Shown here one piece after another: positions 1 to 10,870 of a stretch of 24,927 nucleotides of DNA (the stretch's first letter is position 1; each line of letters opens with the position of its first letter). A program made the position numbers and the translations under genes. The notes beneath the pieces are model-generated. The model was not told where the DNA came from, made no database searches, and was given only the letters and a program-made list of their open reading frames with translations. Source of the stretch: Priapulus caudatus (Eukaryota > Priapulida > Priapulimorpha > Priapulimorphida > Priapulidae); assembly GCF_000485595.1 (NCBI RefSeq), contig NW_014577072.1, forward strand, positions 699,594-724,520. The letters are read 5' to 3'.

Positions 1-669
1 TATATATATATATATAGTTCTCTGCGACTGTTTCTTTCTGTTTATCGCCACCGGGCGTTCAACAGTTTCCCACGACAGGTTGCCTGCGCATGCACATAAT
101 GGTAAATGACACGAGTTCCGAGTTCTAACCGCTGTTTTTCATGTCATTAATTGTGGAATTTTACTTATGAAGTGCGCGCTAACGATTGACAGTGCACGTA
201 AATCATCCAGCTGTGCGGGGACGGGCAAAATGAACGCAGGGAAGTCACAATCGTCCGAGGACATCATCAGTAACACCGCATTTCGACCAGACGGCGACGC
301 GTACAGCAACCGCTCCACGTGTTACTTTCTTTATTGATCTAGTTCGTTACAATCTATACAGAAATATGCACACTGTGAGTGCATTTTATGGCATTCTTAA
401 CAGTCTACACACGGGTTAATACACCGAAAGTGATTTGCCTTTGTTCGATTCTCAATCAATAACGAGTGCATTGCGCGATTTGTTTTTGCATCGCGCAACG
501 TTGCATATGTCTAACATGCGTCTGGCGCCAGAGACCTGTTCCCATCAAACAAATTATCCGGAAAAAAATCATAAATAAAATACGATTGAGAGGCGCGCAC
601 GCATGAAAATTCTTTCAGAATTGTCAGGTCACAGAGGTGAGAGAATCTATTGAACGGGCGTACGAACGC

Positions 670-689
670 ATATATATATATATATATAT
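670..689. repeat. (TA)n microsatellite
   Basis: About ten uninterrupted TA dinucleotides. A similar TA run begins the window at position 1. Confidence 0.9.
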
Positions 690-1629
690 CCGCGTGACGT
701 GAGAAAACATGGACCGATGCGAATGCATCATGTATCGCGAAATGCTCTGCAGCAGCAGTGTTTAATAAGGCACCTCTGAAATGAAATTTGTTCCAAAGCC
801 GGCAGCAATAGCGGCGCACAGCAAAGCATCAATTCTTCATCTCAAATTTAATTCTTCGCCGACTTTGTCCGAATAGCTGGCTGACATTTTGTGTCAACTG
901 GCACAAACGGCTGGTGCCCCACGTCAATGTCTTGTTATACGAGCGCGGCAGCTGTAGTAAACCGAACGTGTTTCAATAGGGTTTCACTCAGTGTTCGCGG
1001 AAAATACAGTTTGAAATCTTGCCGAGTAGAATAACGCCTATCGTCTTTGTTTTTTATTTTCAGACACATTTCTAGCGCCAATATTTATAAACAGGGCGCC
1101 ATCGGCTATACGTATCGTGCGATTGCGATGCTTAAAATTGTATGCCGGCGGAAATCGCTCTTGGGTTTCGTGCTCTTCTGGGAAATTACTCAGCGCCCCT
1201 TAGGTATCCACTATTAGGCAACAGAGATGAATATTTAAAAAGAGCGAGCACACTATAGTTCGTTAAATTATAGCACAGAGTAAATGTTAACTACCTAAAA
1301 GCAGGTGCAAACTTGTTCCCGTTACTCAGATAATTTATTTAATTAACTTTTTGTTGAGTGATTAGAAACTGCGCTACAATGATTAGCGCGAGGATTCATG
1401 CATAATTAATAAGTGTAAATTACTTATCAGGGAGTAATATAAATTATATGAAGTTGCTTTCCTACATATTAAATTATAGATGCTCTGCAGTTCGATTCAA
1501 TTTCATTAATTCACATCGGAGTGTATAAATACTAACTGCACAAGCAACGTTGTTGCTCTTATATTCGGTCGCAATATAAGATTTCAGAAAATAAGAAGAA
1601 GAAATACAGAAACATACGAAATTACCAGA

Positions 1630-1862
1630 TAGAGGAGAGAAATAGATAGATAGAGCCATAGAGTGTGCGAGGAAGAGCAGGGGAGAGGGAAACAAAGAAC
1701 AAAAAGAAAGAACGAGAGGGCGCGAAGGACAGAGACAGAGACAGAGAGAGAGCGCGCACGAGTGAGAGAGAGAGCGCGTGAGAGAAAGCAAGAGAGGGAG
1801 AGCGAGAAAGAGACGCGTGCGAGAGAAAGAGAGAGAGAGAAAGCGCGAGAGAGAGAAACTGA

Positions 1863-1912
<50 letters not shown>

Positions 1913-1926
1913 AGAGAGAGAGAGGA
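1630..1926. repeat. (GA)n-rich purine tract
   Basis: About 300 bp of GA/GAGAGC-type purine repeat with an embedded (GT)n block near 1862-1880. Every frame is open for long distances because of the composition, giving R/E-rich peptides on + and L/S-rich peptides on -. These are compositional and not genes. The tract ends about 450 bp before the first coding exon. Confidence 0.9.
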
Positions 1927-2379
1927 GATAACTGCAAAGAGGATTAAGTAAAGATTTGATCAAACAAGCAACGTAACGCTTTGATGGTTTTCCAAAATAT
2001 TATACCAAAAGTACAAGATCTCTAAAACCTCTTATGTAGTCTGCGTTTTGTAGATGTTAGGGATTTAAAACTGCCTTTCATATTCCTATGTAATGAAGAA
2101 CATTTTTAATTTAATATACTTACGAGACGATATCATTATCATTATAATAGAGCCAATCATACTCATCCAAGGTTCTCAACGCGATCATCGAATGTTAGTC
2201 ATAAATTAAAGATTGCATCTAACTAGATATAGCAGAAAAGCACCCACGGATACCGGTAACGACAAAGATAAAATGTAAAATAGCAATATAGAAATCGCGT
2301 GATGTAATTTGATTTAATCGGGCTTTAGCGACTATATGTCATTTCGTCAGGAATTAATGACGAGTCAGGCGGTTACGTC

Positions 2380-2523
2380 ATGGAATCATGTGTACTCTTG
2401 CTTCTTGCAGTTCTGGCGACAATGAGCGCTTATTTCGATCCGAATACGCCGAGAAACATCACGACGAAGCTCGACGACACCGTCTTCATGCAATGTCGAG
2501 TACAGAGCCTCGGCGGCAGAACG
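2380..2523 (+). CDS. Dpr-like Ig protein, coding exon 1 (signal peptide and first half of Ig1)
   Basis: This 48-codon exon begins at the first ATG after an in-frame stop at 2326, with G at -3 and +4. Residues 1-17 form a signal peptide with a VLLLLAVLATM hydrophobic core. The following YFDPNTPRNITTK matches the start of the mature Dpr Ig1 domain, where a YFD-x-x-x-PRN-type motif is typical. N26-I-T is a potential N-glycosylation site. C39 in FMQCRV is the first Ig cysteine and pairs with C101 of exon 2. The exon ends after GGC AGA ACG, before a GTAAAC donor at 2524, in phase 0. Splicing to 7642 recreates the Dpr strand B-C sequence, LGGRT joined to VSWIRRQD. Reading past the donor gives only a short tail with a stop, which supports the splice. 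Dpr proteins are neuronal surface receptors that bind DIP partners in synaptic wiring. Which family member this is cannot be told. Confidence 0.85.
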
Positions 2524-3481
2524 GTAAACAAGCCGATGTCATGTTCGACGTTTTTCTTCGCAATACGAAATGCATGTTTTCCCCACCCCCACTCACTCGC
2601 AGACGAACTGAACTTCGCTGCGGCGCGCGTACAAACTATTAGTAAGACGATGATGTGACACACGTCGGAGGAAATACGGACGTAATCGGTGCGTTTAAGT
2701 ATACCTGCTATTTATTTGCTTTTTGGAATATAAAATGAAGCTATTTGTAACATACGCCCGCATAATATTCTTATTTGAGAGTAGCCTGAGTTAATGGATT
2801 TAAACTGAGTGTGGCGACTGCATTGGAAGTGTATATGCTGGCTGTTTGCGTTATACATCTAAATAGAGCGGGTATATCTATAATAGCTGTCCACGCATGC
2901 ACATTTGCACTCGTGCTCTTTATTTAATGTGAAGTACTACGGAATTGGCAAAAAAATAATTATTTAATGATGACAAGGTGATATAACATTCTCTACACTG
3001 TAGTTTAAGAATAGCCACTAGGACAAGATATTCTTACTATAATTATTTATGAGGACTTTTTGCAAACGATATGCATGAATATACGCTATTTTAAATTCCA
3101 AGATAGAATTACGTTCATCGATTGAACGCAATCATTCAAAATCTTTAGCCAAAGTTGTCTTCTATCAACATTTATTTTTAAACCGTTGATGTTTTCGTAG
3201 GAGTTCGAGTACTGTCGCCATACAGAATTATACTAAAAAAAGACGAATATAAAATTTCCTACATGATGAGACACGACCATAGCTAATAAAAGGAAGCGTT
3301 CTCACAGTTCCCTAACTCAATATACTGAGGGATATATTGAACGTGATGATTAACGTTGTCAGCAAAAGCAAAAACAGTGTGACTTACATACAAGTGCTAA
3401 GGGTTTGACTTTCGCAAATTGCTCCTCTAAATGCATAGCTGCATGTGCATCAACCGATCTGTACACGCGCGCACTTACGCC

Positions 3482-3482
<1 letters not shown>

Positions 3483-3529
<47 letters not shown>

Positions 3530-3532
3530 ACA

Positions 3533-3584
<52 letters not shown>

Positions 3585-3622
3585 CAACACACACAGAGAT
3601 AGATAGATACAGATAGATAGAC
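3483..3622. repeat. (CA)n / (CACG)n / (GATA)n compound microsatellite
   Basis: CA dinucleotides run at 3483-3529, CACG tetranucleotides at about 3531-3572, CA again to about 3594, then a short GATA run. Histidine/threonine-rich + frames and cysteine/valine-rich - frames across it are artefacts of the repeat. Confidence 0.92.
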
Positions 3623-3639
3623 ACGCGTGTGTGCGCGCG

Positions 3640-3762
3640 GTAGGAGATGGGAAGAGAGGGAGAGACTATAGGGATGACAGGGAACGAGAGAATTGAACAG
3701 AGAAGCAAGCGAGAGACACACAGAAAGAGAGTGAGAGGCGCCGAGAGAGAGACAAACAGAGC

Positions 3763-3841
<79 letters not shown>
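3640..3841. repeat. (GA)n microsatellite
   Basis: A purine tract that becomes a pure GA repeat of more than 60 bp at about 3780-3841. Open R/E- and S/L-rich frames across it are compositional. Confidence 0.92.
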
Positions 3842-3843
<2 letters not shown>

Positions 3844-5262
3844 CATGACTAAAAAACGTTCTTAATTTTCATTTATAATGTCTGGGAGCAGGGGATATGC
3901 CTGTAATCAAGTGGACCCCCACGACCATACAGACCCCCATATACTCCCCATACACAATAATTAATGCATCCCTGACCTGGATGTCTATAGTAATGCCATT
4001 TCCTGTGTCCATGTTTCACGCTATAGAATAGTACGCGTCCTTACTCCTTATATAAATGCCAGTACAAACCTCAAAACAACATTATCGACAAATCAGAAAT
4101 GTTCTCATCTCAGCCGTGAAACGCGATGAAAATAGGTTTTGTCCGACTCAATATAAGCATCTCTAGCTTAGGCTCTAACTGAAAGGGTTGCAACACGTTA
4201 CAGCCAGCCGTGGATTTCAGTCGAATCAGCCAACCGACAAAATAGAGTGATAAAATATGAGACAAATTATAGATGCTGTGAAGTGCAGTTTCACCAATCA
4301 CCAATTTGTTTGCTGGTAATATTTTCAAAGAAAGAACAGGTCATCGCGTGATTCATATAGCGATTAATTTATATGGTTGTTTCGAGTCAATCAGACCCTC
4401 TGGCTATTTGGAGCATCTCTAACCTGCAAGATGGCTGCACATTCAGCACCCATTTGTTCTCCCACACGCCCGACGCGCGTGAGCCAAAGATATAACCATA
4501 CTCTTCTTCCGTCCATGATCCCGCCGCCGCATTGTTGTCCATTTCTTTTATTTGCATCTCGGAAACTATTCGCGATTTCTTTTCGGTATTTAGCACTGGG
4601 CCACTGCAGATCTCGTTGATTATTGGTTATGCTATGTTGATTTTGGTTTAGACTCTCAAGTTTGTCTGGTAAATGTATCCACAAAACACGATCTCCCTGA
4701 CGCATGGGCACTCAATATATTACACTAATATTGTAGTCATACAGTCATCGTATCAGATTCTTGGCAAAAATAATTTCGCAGACAAGTGGTTAGCCACCGT
4801 CTTTAAATTTGGGACGGCCACCGTTTTAAGGTTATTGCAGTTTCCGTAATTACAGTACATCTTCAACTTTGTACTTAATCGCTTGTCAAACAGGGTCGTA
4901 TTGACAATCTTGAAATTTGGTATGGCCATAATTTCGAGTTGTTCTTGCGGACCAAGTGAGCAACATTATTTGAGTGACTTTAATTTTAAAGATAAATGAA
5001 TATAGGTTACACAATTTGCGAGGAATAATATCCCAATGACCTTTTCACAGTAAAGAGGGTTATACTTTGACTTGACGATATGACGAGAACAGTTACACGG
5101 TGAAATTGGCATGATAAAAAATCAACTCAACAAACTTAATTCATTTTTATTTACATTAATTTTATTTAAATTTTATTTTGCATTCATCCCTTGAGGAATC
5201 AAATAATTTACAACGACAGGTTCACGCCATTGCATAGCACAGCAATAGCATAGCATATACAC

Positions 5263-5314
5263 CAGGAGTAGATAATAGGGAATCCCTATATAGATTCCCT
5301 ATTATCTACTCCTG
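5263..5314. repeat. Perfect hairpin, 22-bp arms with 8-nt loop
   Basis: The left arm 5263-5284 is the exact reverse complement of 5293-5314; the arms start CAGGAGTAGATAATAGGG and the loop is CCTATATA. Imperfect AGCATAG/ATATAC repeats flank both sides. It could be a tiny inverted-repeat element, a hairpin-RNA gene or a chance palindrome. A perfect 22-bp stem is unlikely by chance in 25 kb. Confidence 0.85.
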
Positions 5315-5927
5315 ATATATACGCATATAGAACATATAGCATGGCATAGCAAGTCTAAACAGACGACCTAATTTTATTTCAGCTAACGTTAATTTTTATT
5401 TGATTTATTGATATACACTGGTAATTGACTTCACCACTATTTTCCCACGATCTCGATAATGGTAAATGACATTAATGACGATTGCACAGATCTTCGTTCT
5501 ACTTCCGACCGTGCAAATGACCTACAATACACCACTAGACCCTATTTGATTGACCTGATAGCAATCGGGACAAAAGCAGTGTAAAACACATGTAGCCAGC
5601 CTACGAGGTTGTGTTAATTATTTGTACATATCGATCTCTCCCTAAATGCAGTTTGTTCACAGCGCGTTGGTACCTCGACGTGGTGCGTTTCGCTAACATT
5701 AGCGTTTAGATCGAATGCTTTCTGTTTTGTTTATTTGCATGAAGCGTTTGCCGCATTTTAAAAGACGTTTCATTGGTTAGAATATAAAGCCCACTCTTTG
5801 CGCAGTGCGCACTCGAACTTCCCCGGAGGGGAATTGTGACATTTACTGTGTCACGTACTTGGTACATAAACGAGACAAATAATATCGTTGGAAGTTGGCC
5901 AGGGTCTAGATTCGACACGCGTATACT

Positions 5928-5963
5928 TGCCTGCCTGCCTGCCTGCGTGCGTGCGTGTGTAAG
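5928..5963. repeat. (CCTG)n (CGTG)n microsatellite
   Basis: Several CCTG repeats pass directly into CGTG repeats and then GT. Nothing else recognised here. Confidence 0.85.
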
Positions 5964-7641
5964 AAAGAGTACGTGTATGATTGATGTGCGTTTACGTACA
6001 TAGCCGGCCATTCGTCCACATTATTCAACCTACTGTTGGATATCACTGGTTGGCTGTCATCATATCGACACCATGGTCGCATTGAGTTGATGCCATGTTT
6101 TCTATCCAGTCTCATCCTGTTCCGTTCAGTTCATCCTTCGGTAGTGCATAACACCTCTCGATGACCGCGGTGATGTTAGTTCAGCTGTTTATCCTTATAA
6201 TCTTCTAGCTACTCCATCATGGGTTTCAACAGAAAGTTTCTCTCGTCGACATTACATCATCCTCATCTGTGAATTTCCGCGCTACAATCCTAATCTCACG
6301 GATTGTAACTTCTGAAGGCTGTACGCAGATAGCGGGCGCACGCATTTAAGTAGATTATCATCATGCATGTCCCAGCCATCTAGAATATTCTCAAACATCT
6401 CTCTCAAGAGCGCGCCATTATCATCGTCATCGCGTCGTCATAATCCATCTCAATAGACGCTTAAGACACGCGGGAATACGAATCGTGCCAGTCTTCTTCT
6501 TAAGATAAAACTACTTTCTACTTGAAACGCATCACCGAATCGGTTGAATTTATTTTGATTATTAGTTCTCGACAGTCAGATCTCGTTGTACATATGCGTA
6601 CAACTTCGACTAGCAAGTGTCTTCGCACCGGGGGAGCTACAGTGATTCTTTTTTAACTATCGTAAAATGCAGTTAATTTCTCGCATTTAATCAAGCAATT
6701 TAAAAAGGTTTAAATCACGCCCATAGGACATGTCGTTTGTTGTGGGTTGTTAATGTTTTTACTGTGTTGTCGTTGATGGCCTCCGTACAGCCGTTCTTAC
6801 TATTATTTTATAGTCGCCGTCAAAATCTCATTTTTGTAATCGATAGGTCCTATTTCACGTATCCATTAAATAGAAATTTCGGACTTATATATCTAGGACA
6901 GGGTTAGTGTAGTCTGAAAATGTGTTTTAAGTTTAAGCTGTCGTTGAATTATATGCATATGAACTATACACACTTGCATATTGCAGGGTCATAATTTATC
7001 ACAAGATCATCTATTGCAATTGTATGGTTGGTTTTCATATTTTTTCAAGTACTTGCAAAAAAGGATTCGAAATCCTAAGTGTTCTTGATGACCTAAATCG
7101 TGATTTATGACTATATAGGCTTGGGCAACCGACGATCCTGCTAAATTATTGTAAAGATACTTTTAACGAGATTCATTTTCTTGAATGACAAGACGAAACA
7201 TGATTGATTATCTCGGGTGAAATTGGTACTAAATTGCATATATAAATATAGAAAATAATGTTACAAACGTTCTGATTACTGACAAGTTATAGTACGTCTA
7301 TAATGAGCGTAGGCCTACTCATGTCGCGACAATAATATGGAATCCAACATGACGACCGGATATTGACACATTCAAAGATGGCGCTGGGAAATTAATCGAC
7401 CGAAAGGACTAGGGGTAGCACTTGCGATCCTTAAATTAAACACTGTAAATAACAAATTCTTAACCACTTAGTATTCATACTTCAATTATAGCAATTCTAA
7501 ACGATCTTATCTCGACGAAAGGTTATTATTCAGCGCATTTCGACATCGAGCAGATATCTATCCGTGCCTACAAAACCGAGTACTGGATATTTACATTTAA
7601 ATCGCTTTCTCAGTTACGTATATAAACCTTTTTGCTAGCAG

Positions 7642-7852
7642 GTGTCGTGGATTCGCCGACAAGATTTGCAGATTCTCACGATCGGGGACATGACGTTCAC
7701 TCCGGACAAGCGCTTCAGAGTGATCCACGAAAATGGAACACCCGACTGGACGCTGCAGCTAAAGTCCCCAAAATACGAGGACTCCGGCATGTACGAATGC
7801 CAAGTTAGCAGCAACCCAACCATAAGCACATTTGTCTCGTTGCAAGTGATGA
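7642..7852 (+). CDS. Dpr-like Ig protein, coding exon 2 (second half of Ig1)
   Basis: This exon supplies residues 49-118 plus the first base of codon 119. It opens with VSWIRRQDLQILTIGDMTF, the Dpr-type C to C' strand region. W51 is the core Ig tryptophan. RFRVIHENGTPDWTLQL and the YEDSGMYECQVS motif around C101 complete the V-type fold, with the D-x-G-x-Y-x-C signature intact. N79-G-T is a potential N-glycosylation site. The acceptor is CTAGCAG ending at 7641 and the donor is GTAAGT starting at 7853, leaving phase 1. The reading frame is uninterrupted for all 70 codons. In Dpr proteins this first Ig domain carries the DIP-binding surface, so its intact state suggests a functional gene. This is the most diagnostic exon in the window for family assignment. 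Confidence 0.92.
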
Positions 7853-8166
7853 GTAAGTACATTACAGCAGATCTGTGTTAGAAGGCTGAGGTGCACTAAA
7901 ATTGCGAGAACCCATACTTGCCGCTGACTAATTCTAGCTCTCCGATCCTAGATTAACTTTAACGATAGGGAATACGCACAACTTCAGTGACGTCATTGCG
8001 TTCACCATAGATATTTAACCATATACCTGCAACTTGAAACTGTATATGCCCATATTAACCATAGCACATACTAAATGTAAAGCTGTCGTACTTAATTCAA
8101 GTTTACGATTTAAAATATAATGCATGTTTATGCAAACATTGCGACGAAGCGAGCTCATCTAGCTAA

Positions 8167-8766
8167 AGCATAACGCACACACCCGAGCAAAACACCTGAA
8201 CGTGGAGCAAAACGTGTTTCGCTCAATGTTCGTGGCTGTGTGCGGATTCCCGAAACAAAAAACATTGCTCAGTTGAGCGTGTTTCGCTGAACAAGCAATG
8301 TTTGATTCGCGGAGCGTGTTTTCGACTAAAGCACAACGCACACACCCGAGCGAAACACAAAATTTTGTTTTCCAGCGTTTCGCGTTCTGCTGAGCGAACA
8401 AGCGCACACAGCTGAGCAAAACATACAGAAACACTGCGCACAGCGCCGCTGTCACATGACATCCAAAATAGCCATCCAATGGACATCCAATTTTGTGTGT
8501 CATGTGATATTTTTAAGGATATTGATTGGAGACCGTCTGTGGCGTTTCGCTGTGTAGGCAGCACAAATTGCCGCATACGACTCGGCAAAACATATCGCCA
8601 GGCGAAACACGCTCCGCAATCATCAAAACATTGCTGTTCAGCGAAACACCCTCAGCTGACGCAATGTTCTTGTTTCGTGGAATCCGCACACAGCTCTACG
8701 AATCATACGAGGCGAAACATGTTTTTGCTCCACGTTCCGGTGGTTTGCTCGGTGTGTGCGTTGGCT
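8167..8766. mobile_element. MITE-like inverted-repeat element with TAA flanks
   Basis: The left terminus AGCATAACGCACACACC is mirrored at the right end, whose reverse complement starts AGCCAACGCACACACCGAGC. Similarity extends through arms of about 165-175 bp (about 8167-8330 and 8590-8766). TAA lies on both sides (8164-8166 and 8767-8769), consistent with a 3-bp TWA-type target duplication as used by PIF/Harbinger elements. It carries no transposase. The sequence between the arms belongs to the larger inverted repeat annotated at 8330-10020, so the two structures are interlocked and the insertion order is unclear. Confidence 0.65.
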
Positions 8767-10020
8767 TAAAAGACAATTGAAGTTAAATTTTATAACTTCT
8801 GTAAACGTTTTATAGCATAGAAATACATTCAATAACGTATTCGCATTTCAAATCCGGCGCCTGCAGTTCAAATCCGCAGTAAGAAACACATGACTATTAG
8901 TCTAGGTCATGTGACTCACAGCACCATGTGATACACGCCATTAGTAAACATAGTGCGTGTGTGTATAAGATGGTAGACAGATAAGCGATAATTCAATGAT
9001 TTTTGTTGATTACTCAGATGATGATGATCTTTATCATGTGATTTTACCAGTTGATATAGTTTGGCCTGAAATATACACCAAAAGAAAATTGAGGAAGAAT
9101 CGTCTGAAAAAAGCAACGCTGAAGAGCGCACAAGTTTCTCAAAAATCAAGAACAGTCGACAATTCATGGCGGGATATGATAGGCTTCGGTAGCCGAGATA
9201 GGACTGTAAGACAAATAACTGTGTTTCTTGTAGTGGTTGTGAATTAAGACGAGTACGCACCTGAATGTATATTGCGTCATAAGACTAGAAGACCAGGGTT
9301 ATTGTCGACCAGTTCCGACGCTTAGAACGAGGTGAGGCACGCGATACATTGATCAGCCAGGCCTTTAATCACGCTCGGTCAGAATCACATGTATCTGAGC
9401 ATGTACAACATTCTCTGACGCAAGTCAGTCATAACGCGTGAAGCATTGTCCACACAGGTTAGATTAGTCGTACATGAAATATAAGTAAGCATTTACAGCT
9501 CACAGTTGTGTTGTATGCTGTATACAATACTTCACCTAGCATAAAAAATACTACGTGTAGCATCTGTTACGTATATAACGGCGTGTTTCAACAGTGGGGC
9601 TGTGACGTCACATGTTGACGTTTCTTACTAATGTTGGCGCCGGATTTGAAGTGGAAATATCGTTATTTAAGTATTTCTATGTACTAAAAACGTTAGCAGA
9701 AGTTATAAAATGTTACTAAATTGTCTTATAGCGTACGTGTTGCTCGGGTGTGCGTTCAATCGTCTGGCTACAAGAGCGAACGCCACAGACGGTCTTCCAA
9801 TCAATATCCTTAAAAAATATCAGCATGACACACAAAATGTGAATGTCCATTGATGGCTATTTTTGATGTATGTGACAGCGGCGCTGTACGCAGTGTTTCT
9901 GTATTGTTTGCTCAGCTGTGGCTGTGTCGTGTCGTGTGTGCGCTCTGTGCCTCAGCCGAGCAGAACGCGAAACGCTGGAAAACAAAATTCCCCGTTTTGC
10001 TCGGGTGTGTGCGCTAGGCT
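8330..10020. mobile_element. Larger inverted-repeat transposon, about 1.7 kb, non-autonomous
   Basis: The left end AGCACAACGCACACACCCGA at 8330 is repeated in reverse complement at the right end (AGCCTAGCGCACACACCCGA reading inward from 10020). Arms of several hundred bp match: about 8330-8560 with 9780-10020, and about 8768-8935 with 9590-9720. They are interrupted by sequence of the smaller MITE. The centre, 8940-9590, is unique and holds one short open frame. The flanks are TAA on the left and TTA on the right, so a clean target duplication is not shown. The termini resemble those of the smaller element, suggesting one family. No transposase domain could be recognised. Confidence 0.6.
8996..9247 (+). 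other. Unassigned 83-codon open frame inside the transposon centre
   Basis: The frame begins MIFVDYSDDDDLYHVILPVD, continues with a basic segment rich in K and R around residues 29-43, and ends in a hydrophobic VVVVN. It sits alone in the non-repeated centre of the inverted-repeat element, where a transposase exon would be expected. A GTAAG near 9207 could be a donor, so it may be a remnant of a transposase N-terminus. I do not recognise the family. Chance is also plausible at this length. Confidence 0.2.
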
Positions 10021-10241
10021 TTAGCCGAATAGATGGAATTTACTAATATATAGCCCGTTAAATAGTCTCGGCTAGCTGCGACAATTAACTGTTGTTACTG
10101 AGGCAAAATATCTCGAATTAAGATATGATAATTAGTCATATTTGTACACTGGTATCAAAATTATGGCCCATACAGCTAGCTATTAGTTAGTTTAAAGTAT
10201 CGACTACCACATTTACATGCGTGTACGCACATTCAAGTGAA

Positions 10242-10870
10242 AAATTATCTATCTATCTATCATCTGTCTATCTATCTATTTATCTATCTATCTATCTAAC
10301 TCTATCTATTATTTATCTATATCTAATCTATCATTTATCTATTTATTATCTATCTATTTATATCTATTTATCCTTCTATCTATCTTATCTATCTATCGTC
10401 CCTATCTAGTCTATCCTATACTATCTATCTATTATCTATCTACTACTATCTATGCTATCTATCTAGCTCACATAGCTATCTAGCTATCTATCATCTATCC
10501 TATCTATCTATCATATCTATTATATATCTATCTACTTATCTATCTATCTGATATCTATCAACTACTATCTGCTATCTATCATATCTCGTCTACTGTCCTG
10601 CCTGCCTGCCTGCCTGCTGCCCTGCCTGCTCCTGTGCTGCCTGCCGTCTGCTTGCCTATGATATCTATATATATCTATAAGTTATACTAGTATATTCCTT
10701 CCTTACCATCCATCTACCTATTCTATCTATCTATCTATCTATCTTAGCATATCTATCTATCTATCTATCTTATCTATCTATCTATCTATCTATCTCATCT
10801 ATCTATCTACCTATCTTTTATCTATCTATCTCTCTCGTGCTTCCTCTTTCTCCTCTCTCTCTCTCTTCTC
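10242..10870. repeat. Irregular (TATC)n tract with (CTGC)n and (CT)n insertions
   Basis: About 630 bp of TATC tetranucleotides, with a CCTG/CTGC block at about 10596-10650 and a CT run at 10850-10878 followed by (AT)n. Unit length varies erratically, with many one- or two-base slips. This is unusual for a tract that is locally pure and may reflect sequencing error as much as mutation. The short open frame across it is an artefact. Confidence 0.9.

Larger units (their letters stand above)
1..2379. other. 5' flanking region, no recognised gene
   Basis: No convincing coding sequence is seen here. The stretch is moderately AT-rich with short TA runs at 1-16 and 670-689 and a long purine-rich microsatellite at about 1630-1926. 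An in-frame stop at 2326 lies upstream of the ATG at 2380 with no other ATG in between, so the downstream exon does not extend far into this region. It may hold 5' UTR, promoter or an upstream intron of the Dpr-like gene, but no TATA box, initiator or splice site could be assigned with confidence. Confidence 0.6.
2524..7641 (+). other. Intron 1 of the Dpr-like gene (about 5.1 kb)
   Basis: It is bounded by a GTAAAC donor at 2524 and a TTTTTGCTAGCAG acceptor ending at 7641, in phase 0. An intron inside Ig1 just before the VSW motif fits the gene structure I recall for Dpr genes. The content is mostly unique AT-rich sequence with microsatellites at 3483-3841 and 5928-5963 and a perfect hairpin at 5263-5314. 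The blocks 2530-3480, 3850-5260, 5320-5925 and 5965-7640 showed no gene or recognised repeat. Confidence 0.8.

Noticed and set aside
511-819. 102-codon minus-strand frame in the 5' flank
   Set aside because: It includes a run from the TA repeat and has no recognisable domain or homology I can name.
1474-1963. Overlapping open frames on both strands across the GA tract
   Set aside because: The peptides are simple-sequence L/S or R/E repeats caused by the microsatellite; no domain, start context or splice support.
3359-3865. Histidine-, cysteine- and arginine-rich frames across the CA/GA microsatellites
   Set aside because: They exist only because dinucleotide repeats lack stops in several frames.
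4391-4711. 106-codon minus-strand frame in intron 1
   Set aside because: Low-complexity absent but no recognised motif; overlapping frames on the other strand are equally long, as expected by chance.
5706-6011. 101-codon minus-strand frame
   Set aside because: It crosses the CCTG/CGTG microsatellite and shows no domain.
8159-8780. Cysteine-rich open frames on both strands in the MITE
   Set aside because: They lie in inverted-repeat arms, read on both strands, and are not maintained between the two arms.
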